Assembly: GCA_002900995.3 (NCBI GenBank)
Contig: CM035311.1
Span: forward strand, 3,720,001-3,784,000
DNA from: Ganoderma boninense
Taxonomy: Eukaryota; Basidiomycota; Agaricomycetes; Polyporales; Polyporaceae
DNA length: 64,000 nucleotides
Direction: 5' to 3'
Part shown: in pieces, positions 56,489 through 64,000 of the stretch
How the letters are laid out: every line of letters begins with the position of its first letter
Position numbering within the stretch: position 1 is the first letter of the stretch
Translations under genes and position numbers: made by a program
Notes under the pieces: model-generated
Told to the model about the DNA's origin: nothing
What the model saw: the letters and a program-made list of their open reading frames with translations, nothing else
The model's database searches: none

Positions 56489-58912
56489 ACATGCGCCGAA
56501 TCACCTGTGCGGACGTCAGCGCGGTTGGCTAGTGTCGAGAAGGCACGCGGAATAGCCGGGCTGAACGACTTACCAGACGGCAGTCAAGGCGTCCTGCCGG
56601 CCGTGGATTTGATGGCTTCCGAGCAGCGGGTCGAAATGGCCGCAGGCCCGGGAAAGCGGATGCTGCAGCCCCTGCATGCAGTCGTTGAACATCGGTGGAG
56701 CGGCGTGAACTGAGGCAGACAGCCTCCGAACGTAGCAGGTGCTTGTCAGTGGTGTGCAAACCCCCGCCGCCCACGGGCAGAACTGAGCATTGACTCAAAA
56801 GCTAACACAAACAGGCATTAGCGGCGCACAACGACGCTTCTCGTGAGTGGAGTGACACTTACGGGGCATGGCCTTGAGCCGCACGCCGGGATTTGGCAGA
56901 AGCGATGAGTACGCGACGTCGGAATACTCGGTCCCCGTCGACTCCATCCCCCCCGCGAACCATCCCATCCGGCCGACCGCGTCGACGCATTGGTCAGAAA
57001 GCTGGACCAAGCAGTCAGTTGTTGGCTACAGTCCATTTCTCTGCGGGACACCTCTTTCGCTCCGATTGTCTTCGACGCCTGTCCTCATGCAACGTGTGCC
57101 ACTCTTTCCAGTGTCCGTGCGAGACGTTGAGCTCACGCCAGGGAAAGCACCTGAGCTGTTGAGGGACGGCCTCATGGGTCAAGCCCGCCTCGGGACAAAA
57201 CACGCCAAGAACAGTATTTTCAAAATGTCTATTTCCGGCGTGCAAAGACGTCGTACATCAAGTACACGACGTATCAAATTCGCTCCGGCCATCCGTCTGG
57301 CGATCCAACGTGGACTAGGGGCGGGACAGGCCCCGCACATCCAACCGCCATGAAGCCGCCATTTAAGTGGTGTTTTCCGACCTCTCCAGATCGTCGCCGA
57401 AACAGCTGCAAACGACACGGAGGTGTGCGAGGGCGAACAATGCGCGATGCCGCTGCAAACGGACGCCGGGGAGAAGCGAAACGACGCACCTTGGCACTCC
57501 CACCCCATGACATCAACTGCGATGGCAGCGGCACGGCGTGCGACGCCGCGTTTCGAGCCAGCCGTCGCCCTCGGAGGCCGGGGGTATGCGGGCTCAGCGC
57601 GACTGGGACGGCTCGCTGGCGGCCTCGGCGGCGTCCGGGAACAAGACATGTCGGGCAGCGTTTTCTGACGGCCGTGGCGGGACGGCGGGCGAACCTGGTT
57701 CGGAACGGGCACGACGCTGCGGGCATGATCCAAGTGTGCATCCCGGACGGGGATGCTCTCGCATGGATGGAGGACGCGACACGGTAAGGCCGTCGCCACC
57801 AGCCTGAGTGCGTGCGGGCCCCCGTTCGGAATCACGCCCGATTCTGCATGGAGCAACGGCGTCTGCGTGCGTAAGAGGTCCCGAAAGAATGCGGGAGAGA
57901 CTGACCTGGACGTGCTGATCGAGTCGAGATCCGGACACGGGGCGCGGCGTCCCTTCACGTCGGCAGCGGGAACCATTTGAGACGGAGGGTCGCAGGCAAA
58001 AGTGCGGCGTTCTGGACGGTGCATAGGCGGGACAGCTGGGAGATGGAAGAGGAAGCGACGGAGGACGTCTGGAGATGCCGAGCCTTGGCGTGGACGGAGT
58101 GATGGCGGGCTCGGGAGACGGCATGGCCATGGTCCGTGCACATGCCTCCCGAGCACTGCTGGGCAGGGATATAAGGGGAGGGATGGGGACGATGCGTCTC
58201 AGCTTACCTCTGTCTGGCTTCTCGAGAGAGGACACTGGGTATCACAGGCCCGTTCGTCTCTGTCCATGCGTGCTTGTCTGGTACGCGTGTGTTGAGTGGT
58301 GGGGGTGAGTGCGTTCCACAGATATGGCAGAGTGCTCAGAGACTGACGGTGGATGTTGTTCGGCAGGCTAGACAGCGCTGAGGAGGTGAGGCAGCCTCGG
58401 AAGTGAGAGCAACTTGAAGTCGAGGGGCAGACAGCTGTGGCTGGTGTTGAGATGATTGGGGGCAACATAGTGTGCGAGCAGTGCCGAAGACGGGGCTGCT
58501 CGGAGCACTGTGAGTGCGTGCGAGTGGGTCCGAGTGCAGCAAGAGAGAGAGCAGGCGAGGCGGCATGAGAGAGCGGTGTGGGGAGCGGCGAGACGAGGGT
58601 CTGAGGAGAGAGAACACAGGGCGGAAGGTCTCGAAAGCGAGAGAGACGAGCGAGAATATGCGTGCAAGCAGCGAAAGAAAACGGAAGAGACCCGAGGAAC
58701 CGAGTGCAAAGGACGCGAGAAACGCGTCCGGACGAGGTGGAAAGAGGTGGACGAGGCGGGACAGACAGCGCGACGCGTCGGGGAAAGTGGAGGTCGGACG
58801 CAGTGGCGAGCTCGTCAAGGACGTCGTGGACGGTCGCCATGCGTGTGTATGCGGCGGGTGCGCATACAACAAGCGGTGCTGGCGTCTGGTCGCCCGTGCT
58901 CACCTGGCCGCC
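56489..58912. other. Unassigned sequence right of the palindrome
   Basis: About 2.4 kb between the palindrome and the right duplication, containing the second copy of the 36-bp word (56991-57026). The part from about 58400 is purine-rich on the plus strand. Long minus-strand frames (57179-58156) are Pro/Arg/Ser-rich without any domain. No gene is recognised except the weak candidate at 58199-58840. Confidence 0.35.
58199..58840 (-). CDS. Weak candidate hypothetical protein
   Basis: An ATG at 58840 opens MATVHDVLDELATASDLHFP, which looks protein-like, but the rest is Ser/Pro/Leu-rich text from a CT-rich strand. The first 20-25 codons could be a real first exon followed by an intron. No domain was found; confidence is low. 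Confidence 0.15.
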   Translation of the reverse strand: MATVHDVLDELATASDLHFPRRVALSVPPRPPLSTSSGRVSRVLCTRFLGSLPFSFAACTHILARLSRFRDLPPCVLSPQTLVSPLPTPLSHAASPALSLAALGPTRTHSQCSEQPRLRHCSHTMLPPIISTPATAVCPSTSSCSHFRGCLTSSALSSLPNNIHRQSLSTLPYLWNALTPTTQHTRTRQARMDRDERACDTQCPLSRSQTEVS

Positions 58913-59966
58913 TTTTCAGGTTAAAAGCCCTTATTCGAAATGCCGACACTCCGATTAACCTGGTTGATATCGGCGTTGTAATCGTACACCCGTTAATTGG
59001 GAGACTGAACTCTGACGCACAGGTTCTTTAGTCATCCTCCTCGCAAAGCTCCTCCACCCCTCCTCCGGTTCCTCATTTTGGAGATCTACCAGAAAATACG
59101 AGTGCAGGTACGAGAACAAAAACATGTGTGTCGCATGCCATGGCGGAAGCGCTGACGCGTGGATTCCCGGCGAACGCGGCGTATCGCCGAACATCCTTCA
59201 CATTCCAAGCGGCCTTACACCACGTTGCCGGCCCTCCTTTGCGAACGCTGGACAGCGCCAGAAACATGTGTGCGCGTGCGCGATACACAGGATCGCACGA
59301 CGAGATTCAGCCCCCTATGGCATCCCATGATCTTCTGGCCTAGCTTCCTGGGTCTGTCCAGGAAGCGTCATCTTGCCGACCTCCTGGTGGATGCCGCAAG
59401 TCCTAGATATTGAGAAGACTTTGCAGACGGTTCCGGGGATCATCGAAGCGTGTATAGATGGGCTTCGTTGTGTCAACTTGGCACGGGTGTGATATAGGTA
59501 TGTGAATGTGCCGAGTGGGAGGAGAGATCTGACAGTTGAACTACGATTTGCGGTCGTCCAAACGGCTCCTAGACGGCTCGTGTCAAATTCTTATCTCCAA
59601 AAATGCAGTTGCCGGTGTTTCTTGGGTGGCGTACCCCAGCGACTTTCTATTGCAGTCGAGCACACGCTCATTATGCTGAAACTCGGGGTTCGCCATTCCC
59701 TTGGCCTCATCGCGATAAGCTCCCTCCGCAGCGTTGCCCGCACAGAAGGTTCCGATCCCTGACGCTTCCATTCGGCCTGGGACGGCTACTGGGTACCTCT
59801 CGCTGCAGACATGCAGCTCCTGGCCCGCCGTGCTCATCTATCGTGCTCGGTCTTATGTCGGCGGGTTAGCCGTCTCTCCCCTAGCAGCTCACACATTTAT
59901 TTAATCCACACCACATGCGAGCAACTACACTATCCTTCAGACTCAGTGCGACACCCATACACCTCC

Positions 59967-62682
59967 ATGAACTGCTGCAAAGGCGACTCCATCGACCCCG
60001 GCGTCGACAAGCTCCTCAGTGGCGCCCGGCTAGCCCTGGTCGCCAGCCAAGGCCTCAGCTCCATCGTCCCCATCCCGGGCATGGGCCCCGTCACCAACGT
60101 CCTCATCTCGCTCATAGACAAGATTGCGGTATGCATTTTCGGTTGCCTCTTCCCCATTTCGTCGCTTACTGGCGATGGCTGCCTTCCATAGGAGACGAGA
60201 TCGAATCACAAGGGCCTCAACGGAGTGTCGCGCGAGGTCAACCAGCTGGTCAATACAGTCGACAGGGCTATGTCTAAGGTCGCGCGCGATATCGAGGAGA
60301 GATCCCGTCTGGTGACCCACGACGGCATGCTCTGGTGGAGGGCCTTCGTGCGTCTTCGAAGCTTGAGACCCGCGTTACACAGCTTTTCAAGTACGTCCTC
60401 TTGCATTCAGACGAGTTGACACCAGGCACTTAGATAATTATACTGGTAGCGACCTCGGAGAACTGAAATTGAAGGCCGACAAGCTATATGATGGCTCCTG
60501 GTGGTTTCGCTGGCTTTACAGCTCGCGAGATGCGAAGACGCTCGAGGAGATACAGAAGGGAGTTGCGGCCTGTAGAGAGTATTTCAAGGTATTTGTTATT
60601 TTCTTATGGCGCATTGGTCCTCACCATCGCACCAGTTGGAATGCCAAGTGGCCATTGAAGCTTCCATGGAGGAAGTACTCGAGAAGCTCTCCGGGATCGA
60701 GAAGAATGTCTCCGCAGTGAAAGAGGTAGTTGTGGTCAGTGGAACTTCTTGATATTTGCTCGTTACGTGCACTAACACCCCGGCAGCAAGTTGCAGCTAA
60801 CCATTCATACGACAGTACGTAAACGTCAACGTGCGACATTTTAATCTCGCGTGCTAACATGAATATAGGAGACGAGAGGATACTGGAGTCGCTGCCCCAT
60901 GCGGAGGCGAGCTACCGCGCAGCCGTGAACGGCACCAAGAGCAACTTCTTGCCAGGGACCCGTGTCGAACTCTTCCGCGCACTCAACCAATGGGTCGAAC
61001 GGCGGTCCCCAGAGTTGTCCAACAAGGCGGTCTGCATTCTGACAGGCGGTGCGGGTACTGGCAAGTCGACGATCGCGTCAGAGTTCGCCCGGCGGCGCGA
61101 CGACAAGAAGGACTACGGCGCATCGTTCTTCTTCGTGCGCGGGGTCGCGGACCTGGACTCCACCCGTCTCGTCTTCCCAACGCTGGCGTACCAGCTCGCG
61201 CAGTCACAGGACGCACTGCGTGCGCACATCGTCAACGCTGCGCACGAGCACCTCAAGAGAGGCAAGACGCAGCAGATGAAGTACGAGGCGCCGAACCTCA
61301 TTCACCAGCCCGTTCACGAGGTCAGCGGGCGGCACCCGCCCATGTTCCTCGTCATCGACGCGCTCGACGAGTGCTCTGAGGAGACGCGTGCATTGGTGCC
61401 TGAGATGCTGGAATTGCTCATTGCGAGCGTCCGCCATGCCCGGTTCCCGCTCCGCATCTTCTTCACCTCCCGCCCAAACTCCCTCATCGAGAACACGCTT
61501 CTGCGGTCCCAGTGGGCGCCGCTCGTCCACACCATCTCCCTCCACGACCTCTCGCCAGAGTCCGTCCAACGGGACATGGCGATCTTTGTCCGCGACAAGC
61601 TCGAGAAGCTGCCGTCTGGCCAGGCGCTCCTGCAGCAGCGGCCTGAGGTCGCTAGCCGCCTGGCAGAGCGCGCTGGGGGTCTGTTCGTGTACGCCAAGAC
61701 CGCCATGGACTTCCTTGGCGACTATCCCGACTTCGTCGAAGACGGTTTGGACGAGCTGCTCTCGGAGGGCTCGTCCGAGTTCGCCGCTGCCCTCCAGCCA
61801 CTCGACGACCTCTACCTCACCATCCTGGAGATCGCGTTCCCGTCCAAGGATTTGTCGCAGGTGCCGCGACTCCGGCAGGCGCTCGAGTCGACGCTCGGCA
61901 ACATCGCGGTCCTGCGCAACCCCATGTCGCCTGCCGTCCTCGAGTCGCTGACCGGGGTGTCGCGCAGGGAGATCAGCAACGTCCTGCAGCGCCTGCGCTC
62001 GGTCGTGCTGTACGACGCGGACCCGAGCAAGCCGGACCAACGATTCCGCCCGATGCACGCGACGTTCCCGCAGTTCCTCCTCGACCCGAACCGCTGCAGG
62101 AGCCCGTGGTACCGCGTCGACGCGCGTCGCCAGCACGCGAGGTTGGCTGCAGGGTGCTTGCGTGCCCTTGAAGGTCTGGAGGAGACCATGGCCGCGCTCC
62201 ACAAGACGTCCGCGATGCTCGGCGGGGGGCAGCCTTGGGGATCTCGCGGGGGCACTGAATCTCCCCGATGGATTCGTTGCCTCTGCACGCTCAAGGTCAA
62301 AGGAAGGAGATTTGCACTCAAGGGGAGATGTATTACGCTCAAGGGAACGAGATTTGCACTCAATGGAAGGATGGGTACGCTCAAGGGAAGGATTTGTTTC
62401 ACTCAGGAGGAGGATTTCCATGACATCTGCTGCACTCGGGCACATAGACAGCCGTTTTACACACACACTGCATGTACATACATACACTCCATGAATATAT
62501 TTCTGCCCTCGCGCACCCGCAATCAAGCACGCACACACTCGTCGCAGAACTCACCCGGAGAGCGCTTAGCTGCCCATCCAAGCGAGGCGCGTCTGCACGC
62601 ACCAGCGCTCCGTCTCTCTCTCCGTAACCACCACCCTGGCGGTGTGCTCTCCGCCCCGCTGTCTTGCTGCATGCTGCACTGA
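59967..62682 (+). pseudogene. NACHT NOD-like receptor with exon-2 frameshift (NLR copy 6)
   Basis: Duplicate of copy 5. Exons: 59967-60128, 60192-60390, 60450-60588, 60636-60734, 60787-60814 and 60869-62682. Exon 2 is 199 nt instead of 197: an extra GA at about 60299-60302 shifts the frame, so the N-terminal and NTPase parts are not read together by normal splicing. The long exon itself is open for about 604 codons: Walker A GGAGTGKST, Walker B MFLVIDALDEC, FFTSRPNSLIE, and the intact RRQHARLAAGCLRALEGLEE that copy 5 has lost. After MAALHKTSAMLGGG it enters the minisatellite (repeated LKGR-like units) and low-complexity text up to 62682, lacking the normal C-terminus. Translation from an internal start could give a headless NTPase; otherwise it is a pseudogene. 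Confidence 0.78.
62289..62417 (+). repeat. Minisatellite in the 3' part of NLR copy 6
   Basis: About six imperfect units of 21-27 nt with core CTCAAGGGAAGGAT, alternating GATTTGCA and GGGTACG endings. They are read in frame as KGRRFAL, KGTRFAL and GRMGTLKGR. The tract is expanded relative to copy 5. Confidence 0.78.
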
Positions 62683-64000
62683 TCAGCCTGGAGTGCCTCG
62701 TTCTCGTATCTGACTCGTACTCGCGCTGGCGGCCTTCGACTCACTCGCCGGACCCGCCGCGCTGGCTGCTCCCTCGGCCGCCTACAGCCCAGACTGCACA
62801 CACACCTGCTGCGCTCTCGCCGTCTCACACATACGCCTGTTGCGTCTGGAGCATCCCCACAAGGTGCGTCGACGCTGCCTCTGTCCGAGTGCTGGCACCG
62901 CTTCCGACTCTCGCTCGCTCTGCTGTCTCCGAGGTACGTCTTGCGCTGGCTGCTGTGGCTCGGGATCTGGGACGGGACACAACGCACCTGGACACCGTGC
63001 ACGGCGGTGAGAGCCGTCGCAACCAGTGAGTGTTTTGTCGCCTTCACAGCTTGCACGGAGGTAGGAGGTCGACGTCGAGAAGATGAACAAGTACGCACCG
63101 TATGCTGACTTGAAACTTGACAGATCCCAGTCGCGCCAGAGCACGACCTGCGGACACGCGACTGTCCGAGCTGGGACACGTCGAACGAGGGCCATGGGCG
63201 TGCCAGGAAGGCAACGGGTGTCGGGAACGGGATCGAGGGAGCAGAGTCGACTCAAGGCGGGGTAAAGTAAGCGCAACACACACCTTGACTGACCCTCTAT
63301 CCAGCTGATCCTCGTGCCGACGCCTCTCCCTCTCTGTCCTCCGAGCTTGAGAAGGGTCCATGCTACGTCACAGGGCCGGGATTCGCTCTCCACGCCCAGG
63401 AGGGTGGAGTCGAGGCTGACAGCGACAAGATACATACCTGGGCGATGTCTGACAGCTTCTTGCGACATCCGGGAGCGAAGCGGTGGGTGTGCATGCTGGC
63501 GTGTCTGCTACATAACTGGCACAGTTTCAGACGAGGCTTTCAGTGAAACAGTCCGGTAACTCATCTCGTCGCATCCCCTGCTCCTCGCGCTGCCCACCAT
63601 CCCGTTGCCTCATCCCCAGCAGAGACTGCACTTGCAAGCTGCATTGATGCAATGGCTGGCTCTTCGGGAACGCTGAGAGCCGAGGAGGGAGGGCGAGTGT
63701 CGGCGTGTCCAGTAGCGGCACAGACGGAGAGGGATACAGGAGCAGGGTGAGGGCAGGAAGGGGGGACTGCATACGTGGTGACACAGCATATGTACCGGCG
63801 CAGGTGGGTAGCGGAGGGAAAATGCAGCCTGTCACCGGACAATCCGGCAGTATCACGTACTACCGAATGCTTGAATGCAGGCGGCGCATTTCACAGCCGG
63901 TCTCGGCGGCAGTGTGCATGCTTGGCGACGTGCATGGTCCGAGTATTACGGCTCGGCTCTCCGGCTCATCTCAACTGCGCAACGTGCTCACAACCACGCC
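62683..64000. other. Downstream part of the right duplication, no recognised gene
   Basis: Counterpart of 50915-52257 with scattered substitutions and indels. No coding region is supported. Confidence 0.4.

Larger units (their letters stand above)
58913..64000. repeat. Segmental duplication, right copy
   Basis: Direct-orientation partner of 47181-52257, running to the window edge. Offsets between homologous points drift only from 11732 to 11743 bases, so net indel difference is small despite many local ones. It contains NLR copy 6. Confidence 0.93.

Noticed and set aside
57179..58156. 325-codon minus-strand frame right of the palindrome
   Set aside because: Pro/Arg/Ser-rich, no domain, no splice pattern and no conservation that could be tested inside the window.
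1..64000. CRISPR arrays, rRNA genes, bacterial operons
   Set aside because: None seen; introns, a tRNA with a nuclear-type intron and the gene families present show a fungal nuclear origin.

Overview
The window reads as nuclear DNA of a filamentous basidiomycete, most likely an Agaricomycete and perhaps a polypore. Evidence: GC-rich coding sequence; many GT-AG introns of about 50-70 bp; two FunK1-type fungal kinases; a secreted Ala/Ser/Thr-linker protein of a type common in wood-decay fungi; a BTB protein typical of mushroom-forming fungi; and a local family of short NACHT NTPases (fungal NOD-like receptors). All assignments come from reading translations and splice signals by eye. No database search was run.

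Layout. 1-12.6 kb is almost entirely minus-strand: the N-terminal part of a FunK1 kinase running off the left edge, the mitochondrial phosphate carrier (MIR1 type), a small lysine-rich hypothetical protein, and one or two genes for long, disordered, acidic proteins. 13.4-16.4 kb (plus) is a second FunK1 gene with one apparent frameshift. 16.8-18.2 kb (minus) is a secreted Cys-rich protein. 21.2-27.5 kb (plus) holds two intact tandem NACHT genes. 28.2-31.1 kb (minus) is a BTB gene whose best splice model needs a 1.7-kb intron; an intron-containing tRNA-Asp lies divergently beside it. 34.3-40.4 kb (minus) holds two more intact NACHT genes, flanked at about 32.7 and 42.3-43.2 kb by two decayed fragments resembling XPF/Rad1 nuclease. 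44.0-46.8 kb (plus) is an MFS sugar transporter.

47.2 kb to the right edge is a rearranged accessory region. A segment of about 5.1 kb occurs twice in direct orientation (47181-52257 and 58913-64000), each copy with one NACHT gene. The two NACHT copies carry different frameshifts and share an altered C-terminus containing a minisatellite. Between the copies lies a 2.4-kb palindromic element with 1006-bp arms around a 387-bp spacer, possibly flanked by an 8-bp target-site duplication.

How the genes fit together. The six NACHT genes share one exon plan: about 160, about 195, exactly 139, 78-99 and exactly 28 nt, then a long NTPase exon. They are one expanded family in different states: four intact, one of these with a changed C-terminus, and two broken. 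With their N-terminal helical domain, P-loop NTPase and helical C-terminus they look like signal-transducing STAND proteins, a class linked in fungi to non-self recognition and regulated cell death. That role is inferred, not shown here. The carrier and the sugar transporter are ordinary housekeeping and nutrition genes bordering this fast-changing locus.
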